From positions 1-41,163 of the forward strand of contig JBBCJM010000088.1 in assembly GCA_037190175.1 (NCBI GenBank): 41,163 nucleotides of DNA. The letters run 5' to 3'. Below are positions 31,912 to 39,069 of this stretch, piece by piece. A model generated the notes under the pieces. That model had not been told where the DNA came from. It worked only from the letters and a program-made list of their open reading frames with translations, and searched no databases. The position numbers and the translations under genes were made by a program. Source of the stretch: JBBCJM01 sp037190175. GTDB lineage: Bacteria; Pseudomonadota; Alphaproteobacteria; Rhodobacterales; Rhodobacteraceae. Numbering within the stretch: position 1 is the first letter of the stretch; every line of letters starts with the position of its first letter.

Positions 31912-32954
31912 CCCGCGCGCTCCATCACCCGGCCGGCCTCGCGGTCCCACGAGATGCGGACCTGCTCGCCCTTGTGGATCGCGCGCACGGGCTCGGCCAG
32001 ACGGTAGACCAGCAGCGGGCCGACCGGCGTCTCGACCCGGATGTGCTGGGTCGAGCCCAGGGCCGCGATGCTCTCGATCCGCCCGGGCAGGTTGTTGTCG
32101 CGGGTCTCGCCGTCGATCCTGAGCTCCTCGGGGCGCAGGAACAGCGCGGCCGGGCCTTCGGGCGCCTCGACCCGCCTGGCGAGGAAGCTCTCGCCGCCCG
32201 TCTCCAGCCGCTCGCCGGTCCAGCGGCCTTCGAGCACGTTCGCCTGGCCGATGAAGCCTGCGACAAAGCGGGTCGAGGGCGACCAGTAGATGTCCTCCGG
32301 GGTGCCGACCTGCTCCAGCCTGCCGAAGTTCATCACCGCGATCCGGTCGGCGATGCCGAAGGCCTCTTCCTGGTCGTGGGTGACGAGGATGGTCGTCACG
32401 CCGGTGGCGCGCTGGATCCGCCGCAGCTCGGCGCGCATCTCGTCGCGCAGGCGGGCGTCCAGATTGGACAGCGGCTCGTCCAGCAGCATCAGCCGGGGCG
32501 ACAGGGCCAGGGCCCGGGCGATGGCGACGCGCTGCTGCTCGCCCCCCGACATCTGCCGCGGAAAGCGGTGGCCCTTGCCGTCCAGCCGGACCAGCGACAG
32601 CAGTTCGGCCGCGCGGCTGGCGATCTTTTCCCGGCGGTCGCCCCGCACCTTCAGCGCATAGCCGATGTTCTCCTCGGCGGTCATGTGGGGAAACAGCGCA
32701 TAGCTCTGGAACACCACGCCCATCTGGCGGTGCTGCGGCGAAAGGCGCGTGATGTCCCGGCCGCCCAGGATCACCCGGCCCGAGGCGATCTCGGTAAAGC
32801 CGGCGATGGCGCCCAGCGCCGTGGTCTTGCCCGAGCCCGAGGGGCCCAGCAGGCAGAAGAATTCGCCGTCGTCGACCGTCAGGGAAAAGGACGGCAACGC
32901 GGTGAAGGCACCGTAGGTCACGGTGACGCTGTCGAGCGACAGGAAGGATGTCAT
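31908..32954 (-). CDS. ABC transporter ATP-binding protein (PotA-like)
   Basis: A 348-residue ATPase with all motifs intact: Walker A GPSGSGKTT, Q-loop VFQSYALFPH, signature MSGGEQQRVAIARAL, Walker B LMLLDEPLSNLD and H-loop ILVTHDQEEAF. The C-terminal ~110 residues form a TOBE regulatory domain (LFLRPEELRI is typical). This is the PotA/UgpC/AfuC type. It lies 58 bp after the binding-protein gene and overlaps the first permease by 4 bp. It powers the importer of this operon. Confidence 0.92.
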   Translation of the reverse strand: MTSFLSLDSVTVTYGAFTALPSFSLTVDDGEFFCLLGPSGSGKTTALGAIAGFTEIASGRVILGGRDITRLSPQHRQMGVVFQSYALFPHMTAEENIGYALKVRGDRREKIASRAAELLSLVRLDGKGHRFPRQMSGGEQQRVAIARALALSPRLMLLDEPLSNLDARLRDEMRAELRRIQRATGVTTILVTHDQEEAFGIADRIAVMNFGRLEQVGTPEDIYWSPSTRFVAGFIGQANVLEGRWTGERLETGGESFLARRVEAPEGPAALFLRPEELRIDGETRDNNLPGRIESIAALGSTQHIRVETPVGPLLVYRLAEPVRAIHKGEQVRISWDREAGRVMERAG

Positions 32955-33012
32955 GGATCGGGTCCGAATTGCGGAGCGACATCCGGAACCCCCGGATGCC
33001 GCGATGTGGAGA

Positions 33013-34119
33013 TCAGCGTTCGACTTCGCGATTCCAGCGATTTGTGTATTCCGGCAGCATCTCCGAGATGTACCGCCAGTCGGGGATGTTGACGGTCGCG
33101 AGATCCGGGAAGTACAGCTTGTCCTCCTCGGGGATCTCGACTTCGGTGTTCACGGGGATGTAGCCGAAGCCCTCGCGGACATGCTCCTGCCCCTCGCGCG
33201 AGAGCAGGTAGTTCACCCAGGCATGGGCGATCCCGGGATGCGGGGCTCCGTTGACCACGCCGACCCAGGTCTGATAGCCGACGCCGCCTTCGACGGGGGC
33301 GGACATGCCGATCGGCGTGCCGGCGTTGCGAAGCTGGAAGGCGCGGTGCGCCGTCAGGTTGCCGACCCAGATGTCGCCCTGCTGCAGCGCCGTCTCCATC
33401 GCGCCCAGCGAGGTATAGTAGTTCAGCACGTTGGGGCGCAGCTCGCTGAGCTTGGCGAAGGCCGGGTCCACGTTCTTCTCGTCGCCCGTCAGCAGCTTGG
33501 CGAGGACCGCGAGAAAGCCCGCCGCGCTGGAGATGTTGATCGAGGTCATGCCGACGTGGCCGCGGAACTTCTCGTCCCAAAGCTCGAACCAGGATTGCGG
33601 CGGGCTCCAGCCCCGCTCCTCGAAGACCGAGCGGCTGTACATCATCTGCACGACCGCGATGCCGATGGGCGCCACTGCGGATTCCGCGGCGAGCGACTGG
33701 TTGACCAGCGCCATGTTGGGCACCAGCGAAAGGTCGAGCGGCGCCACCAGGCCCGCGTCGATGGCCTGATAGGTCACGCCGCCGGCCAGCCATATCACGT
33801 CGATCGAGGGGGCCGCGGCCTGGGTGCGCACCTTGGCCAGGTTGTCGGCGGGCTGGCCGGCGACCATGGTGATGCGGGTGCCGGGATACATCTCCAGGAA
33901 TTCGGGGAAGAAGCGGGTTTCCAGTTCCTGCTGCGAGGCGCCTCCCGGCCCCGCGAAGACCAGCTCGCCCTCCACATCCTGGGCCCAGGCCCGCCGGTTC
34001 AGCATGGGAGCGGCCAGCGCCGCGGCGGCGCCCGTCAGCATCAGTCCGCGCCGGCTGACCGCCAGGGCGTTGCGGCCAGCGGCCCTGTTCGGGGGTAGAT
34101 CATGTCGTCCGGTCTTCAT
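33013..34119 (-). CDS. ABC transporter solute-binding protein, Tat-exported (PotD/AfuA-like)
   Basis: A 368-residue periplasmic binding protein. The N-terminus has a Tat signal (SRRGLMLTGAAAALAAP), suggesting it folds before export. The mature part starts ELVFAGPGGASQQELETRFF and contains IDVIWLAGGVTY, DIWVGNLTAHRAFQLRNAG and INVSSAAG-like regions, typical of the extracellular solute-binding family for polyamines, thiamine or Fe(III). The ATG at 34119 has GGGAGGAG upstream; a longer in-frame start would spoil the leader. First gene of the importer operon, divergent from lysR 2. The ligand is presumably the pathway substrate. Confidence 0.87.
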   Translation of the reverse strand: MKTGRHDLPPNRAAGRNALAVSRRGLMLTGAAAALAAPMLNRRAWAQDVEGELVFAGPGGASQQELETRFFPEFLEMYPGTRITMVAGQPADNLAKVRTQAAAPSIDVIWLAGGVTYQAIDAGLVAPLDLSLVPNMALVNQSLAAESAVAPIGIAVVQMMYSRSVFEERGWSPPQSWFELWDEKFRGHVGMTSINISSAAGFLAVLAKLLTGDEKNVDPAFAKLSELRPNVLNYYTSLGAMETALQQGDIWVGNLTAHRAFQLRNAGTPIGMSAPVEGGVGYQTWVGVVNGAPHPGIAHAWVNYLLSREGQEHVREGFGYIPVNTEVEIPEEDKLYFPDLATVNIPDWRYISEMLPEYTNRWNREVER

Positions 34120-34386
34120 CGCGCTCCTCCCAGGCGTTGGAATACCTTTCCGTGGGGCGAGTATGCTGGATGGGCCTCTCCGCGGTCGTATCGGAAACAT
34201 CCCGGTGGCCATAAGTTTCTTTCAGCAGCGGCCATCGCCTCCCCGGCGCCGCTTGCGGGACGGGGGGCCGCGGGGCTAGGCTGGGGCGAACGGACAGGGG
34301 GTCTCCGCGGCGGCGGAATGCACCGTCCGACTGGACGGCGGTCCTGCTTCCGGTGCGAGGCCAACCGATCTTTTGCGGAGCCGGCG
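34120..34386. promoter_or_regulatory. Divergent promoter region, ABC importer / lysR 2
   Basis: These 267 bp separate divergent genes, the classic setting for LysR autoregulation and activation. Seen here: ATAC (34142-34145) and GTAT (34161-34164) as a 23-bp dyad, and CCATAAGTTTC at 34209-34219, which recurs at 28015-28025 upstream of mmgE 2 in the same orientation to the downstream gene. No clear -35/-10 pair can be assigned. Confidence 0.45.
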
Positions 34387-35640
34387 ATGCAGCAGAGGAT
34401 TCCGAATCTCCGGCATCTGCGGGCCTTCGAGGCCGTCTCGCGGCTGGGCAGCGTCGGGCGGGCCTCGGCGGAGATCCATGTGACCCAGCCCGCGATCACC
34501 CAGGCGATCGCCCGGCTCGAGGCCTTTGCCGGCGCCACCCTGCTCGAGCGGCGCTCCACCGGCAGCTATCCCACGGCCGCGGGACGCATCCTCGAGCGGC
34601 GGGTGTCGCGGTTCCTTGCCATGACCGAGACGGCGCTGGCGCAGCTTTACGGCGCCGAGGGCCGCGACGGCAGGGCCTCGGCCGTGGTGGCGAACATCAC
34701 GGCCACGCAGCTCCGGTCGCTGATCGCGGTCTCCTCGCCCGCGCAGCTCGAGCTTGCCGCCGAGGAGATGCAGGTCATGGTGCCGACCCTGGTGCGGTCG
34801 GCGCGCGGTCTCGAGCAACTGCTGGGGGTGAGGATGTTCCGGCCCGCGGCCTCGGGCCTGCGGCTGAACCCCGCCGGCGCCGAACTGGCGCGCCGGATGC
34901 AGCTTGCCACGCGCGAGATCGGCTTTGCCCTGCACGATATCGCACAAAGCTGCGGCCGGGGCGCGGGCACGCTGTCGCTGGGCCTGCTGCCGATGTCGGG
35001 TTGCCTCGCGGTGGCCTCGGTGGTGCATCAGGTGGTGCGGCGCAATCCCGGCTGCCGGATCGGGATCATCGAGAGCACCTATCACCGGCTGCTGGGCGCG
35101 CTGCGCACGGGCGAGATCGACATCATCGTCGGCACGGTGCGCCGCCCGGACTGGGCCGAGGGCGTGACCGAACTGCCGCTTTACGACGACGCGTTCGAGG
35201 TGATCGTCCGGCATGGCCATCCGCTGGACGGGTGCCGGACGGTCAGCGCCGAGGATCTGGCGCGCCACGAATGGGTCCTGCCCGGGAAGGGCAGCCGGCG
35301 CAGGACGGTGCTGGACGCCTATTTCGCCGCCAACGGACTGAAGCCGGTCTGTGCGGTCGAGACAAGCTCGGTCTCGGTCACCCGGGCGCTGGTGGCGAAT
35401 TCGGACCGGATCAGCGCCCTGGGCCGGCACGTGCTGGACTTCGACCAGCGCAACAACGCCTTCGTCGTCCTGCCCGTCGACATCGGATCCGCCTCGGCCA
35501 AGGGGCTGACCCTGCGCGCCGATTTCCTGCCGACGGCGATCTATGCCGATTTCATCGAACTGATCAGGGCGCAGGCGATCAGCGACCAGCGTTCCGGCCG
35601 GTTCGCGCCGCTGCACGAAGCCTCCGGCAGCTGCGCCTAG
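34387..35640 (+). CDS. LysR-type regulator with duplicated winged-HTH, copy 2
   Basis: A 417-residue LysR-type protein. First wHTH at about residues 7-66 (GRASAEIHVTQPAITQAIAR). A second, degenerate wHTH-like segment at about 104-166 (ITATQLRSLIAVSS, AAEEMQVMVPTLVRSARGLE, MFRPAASGLRLNPAG). The effector domain starts near 194 (GTLSLGLLPMSGCL). It parallels the regulator at 23048-24334 throughout. The start at 34387 has GGAG 6 bp upstream and places the HTH at the usual N-terminal position; the frame is open further upstream. It is divergent from the ABC importer unit, which it probably regulates with a pathway intermediate as effector. Confidence 0.82.
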   Translation: MQQRIPNLRHLRAFEAVSRLGSVGRASAEIHVTQPAITQAIARLEAFAGATLLERRSTGSYPTAAGRILERRVSRFLAMTETALAQLYGAEGRDGRASAVVANITATQLRSLIAVSSPAQLELAAEEMQVMVPTLVRSARGLEQLLGVRMFRPAASGLRLNPAGAELARRMQLATREIGFALHDIAQSCGRGAGTLSLGLLPMSGCLAVASVVHQVVRRNPGCRIGIIESTYHRLLGALRTGEIDIIVGTVRRPDWAEGVTELPLYDDAFEVIVRHGHPLDGCRTVSAEDLARHEWVLPGKGSRRRTVLDAYFAANGLKPVCAVETSSVSVTRALVANSDRISALGRHVLDFDQRNNAFVVLPVDIGSASAKGLTLRADFLPTAIYADFIELIRAQAISDQRSGRFAPLHEASGSCA

Positions 35641-35660
35641 CATCCTGCCGGCTCGGGCAT

Positions 35661-35709
35661 ATTTGCAATTCGCAATGTCATGATTGCGATATGTTTGCAA
35701 ATTTGCGGA
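35661..35709. promoter_or_regulatory. PccR-type operator cluster upstream of pccB
   Basis: Four to five TTTGCAA-like half-sites are packed into 49 bp: ATTTGCAA (35661), TTCGCAAT (35669), ATTGCGAT (35683), TTTGCAAA (35694) and ATTTGCGG (35701). They include a perfect CGCAAT-N6-ATTGCG repeat and the palindrome GCAAATTTGC (35697-35706). TTTGCAAA elements are the known binding pattern of PccR/RamB-type regulators. Located 63 bp upstream of the pccB start. Confidence 0.75.
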
Positions 35710-35771
35710 AAACCGCTTCTGCCGTCGCGCTCCCGCGGCTATATGCTCGCGCCATGCGGGGGGAGGGGCCG

Positions 35772-37304
35772 ATGAAGGACATCCTGGACGAACTGGAACG
35801 CCGCCGCGCCGTGGCCCGGCAGGGCGGCGGCGAAAGGCGCATCGCGGCGCAGCACGCCAAGGGCAAGCTGACGGCGCGCGAGCGGGTGGAGCTCCTGCTC
35901 GACGAGGGGTCCTTCGAGGAATACGACATGTTCGTGGCCCACCGCGCCACCGACTTCGGCATGCAGGCCGAACGTCCGGCGGGCGACGGGGTGGTGACCG
36001 GCTGGGGCACGATCAACGGCCGGCAGGTCTATGTCTTCTCGCAGGACTTCACGGTGTTCGGCGGCTCGCTGTCGGAGACGCACGCGCAGAAGATATGCAA
36101 GATCATGGACATGGCGTTGCAGAACGGCGCCCCGGTGATCGGGCTGAACGACAGCGGGGGCGCGCGGATCCAGGAAGGCGTGGCCTCGCTGGCCGGCTAT
36201 GCCGAGGTGTTCCAGCGCAACGTGCTGGCCTCGGGCGTGGTGCCGCAGATTTCGCTGATCATGGGGCCCTGCGCCGGTGGCGCGGTCTACAGCCCCGCCA
36301 TGACCGACTTCATCTTCATGGTGAAGGATTCCAGCTACATGTTCGTCACCGGCCCCGATGTGGTGAAGACGGTGACGAACGAGGTGGTGACGGCCGAGGA
36401 GCTGGGCGGTGCCTCCACCCATACCCGCAAGTCCTCGGTGGCCGACGGCGCCTACGAGAACGATGTGGAGGCGCTGGCCGAGACGCGCCGGCTCTTCGAC
36501 TTCCTGCCGCTGAACAACCGGCAGAAGGCGCCGGTGCGGCCCTTCTTCGACGCGCCCGACCGGGTGGAGCCCAGCCTGGACACCCTGATCCCGGCAAACC
36601 CCAACCAGCCCTACGACATGAAGGAACTGATCCTCAAGGTCGCGGACGAGGGGGATTTCTTCGAGATCCAGAAGGATTTCGCCGGCAACATCGTCACCGG
36701 CTTCATCCGGCTGGAGGGGCAGACCGTGGGGGTCGTGGCCAACCAGCCCATGGTGCTGGCCGGCTGCCTGGACATCGATTCGTCGCGCAAGGCCGCGCGA
36801 TTCGTGCGCTTCTGCGACGCCTTCGAGATCCCGATCCTGACGCTGGTCGACGTGCCGGGCTTCCTGCCGGGCACCGGGCAGGAATACGGCGGCGTCATCA
36901 AGCACGGGGCGAAGCTGCTCTTCGCCTATGGCGAGGCGACGGTGCCGAAGGTCACGGTGATCACCCGCAAGGCCTATGGCGGGGCCTATGACGTGATGTC
37001 GTCCAAGCACCTGCGCGGCGACGTCAACTATGCCTGGCCCACCGCCGAGATCGCGGTGATGGGGGCCAAGGGGGCGGTGGAGATCCTCTATCGCAGCGAA
37101 CTGGGCGATGCGGAAAAGATCGCCGCGCGCACGAAGGACTATGAGGACCGCTTCGCCAACCCCTTCGTGGCGGCGGAAAAGGGCTTCGTCGACGAGGTGA
37201 TCATGCCGCATTCCACGCGCCGCCGGGTGGCCCGCGCCTTCGCCGCGCTGCGGGGCAAGCGGCTGGCGAACCCGTGGAAGAAGCACGACAACATCCCGCT
37301 GTGA
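35772..37304 (+). CDS. pccB: Propionyl-CoA carboxylase beta subunit (carboxyltransferase)
   Basis: A 510-residue acyl-CoA carboxyltransferase of normal length. Crotonase-like motifs include GGSLSETHAQKICKIMD, NDSGGARIQEGVASLAGY, GPCAGGAVYSPAMTDF and the C-terminal LTLVDVPGFLPGTGQEYGG. It transfers CO2 from biotin to propionyl-CoA, giving methylmalonyl-CoA, in cytoplasmic complex with PccA. The ATG at 35772 has GGGAGGGG upstream; an alternative start at 35754 is possible. The frame runs open back through the lysR gene, but that is chance. Controlled by the TTTGCAAA cluster upstream. The next gene overlaps its stop by 1 bp. Confidence 0.95.
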   Translation: MKDILDELERRRAVARQGGGERRIAAQHAKGKLTARERVELLLDEGSFEEYDMFVAHRATDFGMQAERPAGDGVVTGWGTINGRQVYVFSQDFTVFGGSLSETHAQKICKIMDMALQNGAPVIGLNDSGGARIQEGVASLAGYAEVFQRNVLASGVVPQISLIMGPCAGGAVYSPAMTDFIFMVKDSSYMFVTGPDVVKTVTNEVVTAEELGGASTHTRKSSVADGAYENDVEALAETRRLFDFLPLNNRQKAPVRPFFDAPDRVEPSLDTLIPANPNQPYDMKELILKVADEGDFFEIQKDFAGNIVTGFIRLEGQTVGVVANQPMVLAGCLDIDSSRKAARFVRFCDAFEIPILTLVDVPGFLPGTGQEYGGVIKHGAKLLFAYGEATVPKVTVITRKAYGGAYDVMSSKHLRGDVNYAWPTAEIAVMGAKGAVEILYRSELGDAEKIAARTKDYEDRFANPFVAAEKGFVDEVIMPHSTRRRVARAFAALRGKRLANPWKKHDNIPL

Positions 37305-37690
37305 TGGCCCGCCTCCTGCCCCTCGCCCTGATCGCGATCGCCCTGCCGGCGGCGGCCGAGGAGCCCATCGCGGTGCCCTCGGGGCAGCAGGTGACCTTCC
37401 TCGAGGCGATCCACGACGCGCCGGGGCCCGAGGGGCTGACCGCGCGCTTCCGCTTCCTCGCCCCCGGCATCGCGGGCGAATTGCCCTTCGAGGCGGCGGT
37501 GGAGGACATGCAGGCGCTGTGCGACCACTTCGCCCTGCCGCGGATCCCGGCGATCGGCCCGGTTCCGGCGCAGATCGTCATCTCGCTGTCCGACCGGCCG
37601 GTGGAGTTCGGCCTGCCCGACCCCGAGGCCACCCAGTTTTTCGAAGCCTATCGGATCGAGGACGGCACCTGCATATGGGAGCCCTTCTGA
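37304..37690 (+). CDS. DUF6497-type exported protein of the pcc locus
   Basis: A 128-residue protein with a Sec signal peptide (MARLLPLALIAIALPAAAEE). The rest is acidic and compact, with VEDMQALCDHFALPR, QIVISLSDRPVEFG and a C-terminal FEAYRIEDGTCIWEPF. It resembles the DUF6497 family seen between pccB and pccA in Rhodobacteraceae. Two Cys residues could form a disulfide. The start overlaps the pccB stop (TGATG), showing translational coupling. Function unknown. Confidence 0.7.
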   Translation: MARLLPLALIAIALPAAAEEPIAVPSGQQVTFLEAIHDAPGPEGLTARFRFLAPGIAGELPFEAAVEDMQALCDHFALPRIPAIGPVPAQIVISLSDRPVEFGLPDPEATQFFEAYRIEDGTCIWEPF

Positions 37691-37901
37691 TGCACACACA
37701 AGATATGGGCCAGCCGGCACGATCCTGCCGCCGGGCTGATGTAGTGCTGCCACAAATCGGGTTCGCGGGCGATTGGCTATGTCCTTCGCCTCGGGCAGCG
37801 GGTATTGTTTCCGCTGACCGAACCCAAGCGGTCGAGACCTCGGAACGGGACAGGACGGCGAAGGCTGCTTCCTGCCTTCAAGAAAACAGGAGAATTGAGG
37901 A

Positions 37902-38036
37902 ATGTCGAACAGCATTCGCGTGGTCCTCGCGCTGGCCGTTGCGGCCTTTGTGTCGGCCTGCGCCCAGCAGGAAGAAGTCGTGTACGTCGACACCCCGGTC
38001 ACGACCGAACCGACCTACACCGGCAAGTACAAGTAA
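37902..38036 (+). CDS. Small lipoprotein (44 residues)
   Basis: A very short gene. The product MSNSIRVVLALAVAAFVSAC is a lipoprotein leader with lipobox VSAC, followed by 24 residues rich in Thr, Tyr, Val and Glu ending TGKYK. GAGGA directly precedes the ATG. It lies between the DUF6497-type gene and the 38109 gene. Similar tiny lipoproteins are common in this locus in Rhodobacteraceae. Function unknown; a hairpin follows the stop. Confidence 0.75.
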   Translation: MSNSIRVVLALAVAAFVSACAQQEEVVYVDTPVTTEPTYTGKYK

Positions 38037-38047
38037 GACTTCGGGGC

Positions 38048-38067
38048 GGGGCGCCCTCGCGCGCCCC
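38048..38067 (+). terminator. Hairpin after the 44-residue lipoprotein gene
   Basis: GGGGCGC, six-base loop, GCGCCCC, starting 11 bp after the stop. Followed by C-rich, not T-rich, sequence, so a weak terminator or mRNA stabiliser. Confidence 0.45.
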
Positions 38068-38108
38068 CCTCGCACCCCTGCCGGCCGCCCCCTCCCGGAG
38101 GGCAGGCC

Positions 38109-38492
38109 ATGCTGAAGCATCGCGGCTTTCCCGGCCGCCTTCCGGGCACCGATTTCCAGTTCGTCATCCGCCGCGCCAACAAGGAGGGCGCGACCCGGAT
38201 CATCCGCCGCGAGCGGTTCAAGGACCGCAAGGCGGTGGACCGCGCGGCCGACGAGGCGTTCCTGGCCGCGCTCTGGGCGCATTTCGGCGAGGACCCCTTC
38301 GAGCGCGGCAACCTGGATGCCGGCCGCCTGTCCTGGCTTTTCGGGCGCGAGGTGGTGCCGGCCGAGGATCCCTTCGACCCCGAGAGCTATGAGGCGCTGC
38401 TGCGCATCGACGTGAAGCGGGCGATGGCGGCCTATCCGCGGGTGTTCTCGGGCGAGGTGGCGCCGCCCGAGGCCGAGGACGACCCGGCATGA
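38109..38492 (+). CDS. Conserved hypothetical protein of the pcc locus
   Basis: A 127-residue cytoplasmic protein with a basic N-terminal half (VIRRANKEGATRIIRRERF) and an acidic C-terminus (VAPPEAEDDPA). The central part, LWAHFGEDPFERGNLDAGRLSWLFGR, looks helical. No domain is recognised. CGGAGGGC precedes the ATG, codon usage is like the neighbours, and it lies within the pccB-pccA interval, so I take it as a real gene. Function unknown. Confidence 0.65.
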   Translation: MLKHRGFPGRLPGTDFQFVIRRANKEGATRIIRRERFKDRKAVDRAADEAFLAALWAHFGEDPFERGNLDAGRLSWLFGREVVPAEDPFDPESYEALLRIDVKRAMAAYPRVFSGEVAPPEAEDDPA

Positions 38493-38790
38493 ACCCGCCG
38501 ACCGCCCCCTTCCGCCGGCAAGGTTCGGCTGAACGCCGCCCCGCCACGTTTGCACGCGGGCGGGGGGCGGTGCATTCTTTCGCGGGGCGCGCGTCTGTGC
38601 CGGCCGCGTCCCGCAGGACGACTACCACTTCCCAACTCGCACGGTCCGGCCCGCACTGGGCCGGGCCGCTTTTGCCCGGGTCTGGGCGGGTTCGCGCCGA
38701 TGCGGCCGCACGGCGGCTTTGGGGATTCCCCTGCGGGAACCATCGGATATACTCGGCGTTAATCAAACACTCACAAAGAGGCCGAGCAAA
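38493..38790. other. Intergenic region with terminator and promoter
   Basis: No credible gene in these ~300 bp. It contains a strong intrinsic terminator (38642-38673) for the upstream gene and a -10-like TATACT at 38748-38753 that probably drives the following lipoprotein gene. A well-spaced -35 is not clear. Confidence 0.55.
38642..38673 (+). terminator. Intrinsic terminator
   Basis: CGGTCCGGCCC, loop GCACT, GGGCCGGGCCG (one G-U pair), then CTTTT. A strong 11-bp stem with a T-run, 150 bp after the hypothetical gene. Confidence 0.8.
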
Positions 38791-38982
38791 ATGCGTATTC
38801 CTGCAATCATCCTGGTCCTTGTCGCCGCCGGCAGCCTGTCGGCCTGCACCCCGACCGAGCGGACCCTGGGCGGGGCTGCCGTCGGCGCCGTCGTGGCCGA
38901 CGATGCGCTCACGGGTGCGGTCGTGGGCGGGGCGCTGGGCGCCGTGTCCTGCGGCATCCCCGGCCTGCCGCGCTGCCGCTGA
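38791..38982 (+). CDS. Small lipoprotein with glycine-zipper
   Basis: A 63-residue protein: leader MRIPAIILVLVAAGSLSAC with lipobox LSAC, then a Gly/Ala/Val-rich repeat (LGGAAVGAVVADD, GAVVGGALGAV) like a glycine zipper, and a short Cys-containing tail. The ATG at 38791 is chosen because the leader starts there; the frame is open upstream. It appears to be its own transcript, with a promoter before and a strong terminator after. Probably an envelope protein; function unknown. Confidence 0.78.
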   Translation: MRIPAIILVLVAAGSLSACTPTERTLGGAAVGAVVADDALTGAVVGGALGAVSCGIPGLPRCR

Positions 38983-39015
38983 CCTGATCCGCCCCTGCGG
39001 GGGCCAGACCTTCAC

Positions 39016-39052
39016 GGGACCGTCCGGGCCGACCGCCCGGGCGGTCCCTTTG
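39016..39052 (+). terminator. Strong intrinsic terminator just upstream of pccA
   Basis: GGGACCG (39016-39022) and CGGTCCC (39042-39048) enclose a second stem CCGGGC/GCCCGG, followed by TTTGCATTT. It ends about 20 bp before the pccA start. It closes the lipoprotein transcript, and could also act as an attenuator for read-through into pccA. Confidence 0.85.
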
Positions 39053-39069
39053 CATTTCCGGAGAGGCCA

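Noticed and set aside
30230..34119. Naming the ABC importer as a spermidine/putrescine transporter
   Set aside because: The family imports varied compounds, and neighbours point to an organic acid or related substrate; specificity cannot be read from the sequence.
12410..35640. A complete phthalate or protocatechuate pathway
   Set aside because: No phthalate dioxygenase, dihydrodiol dehydrogenase, LigAB or LigC is present in the window, so a standard pathway cannot be claimed.
34353..35771. Reading frame open upstream of pccB through the lysR gene (a 983-residue ORF)
   Set aside because: Residues before MKDILDEL have GC-rich shadow composition and no family match, and the LysR frame here is clearly coding. 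High GC removes stop codons by chance.
37691..37901. A possible short gene in the 211 bp before the 44-residue lipoprotein
   Set aside because: No frame has a ribosome binding site and convincing composition; I take it as a promoter and leader region.
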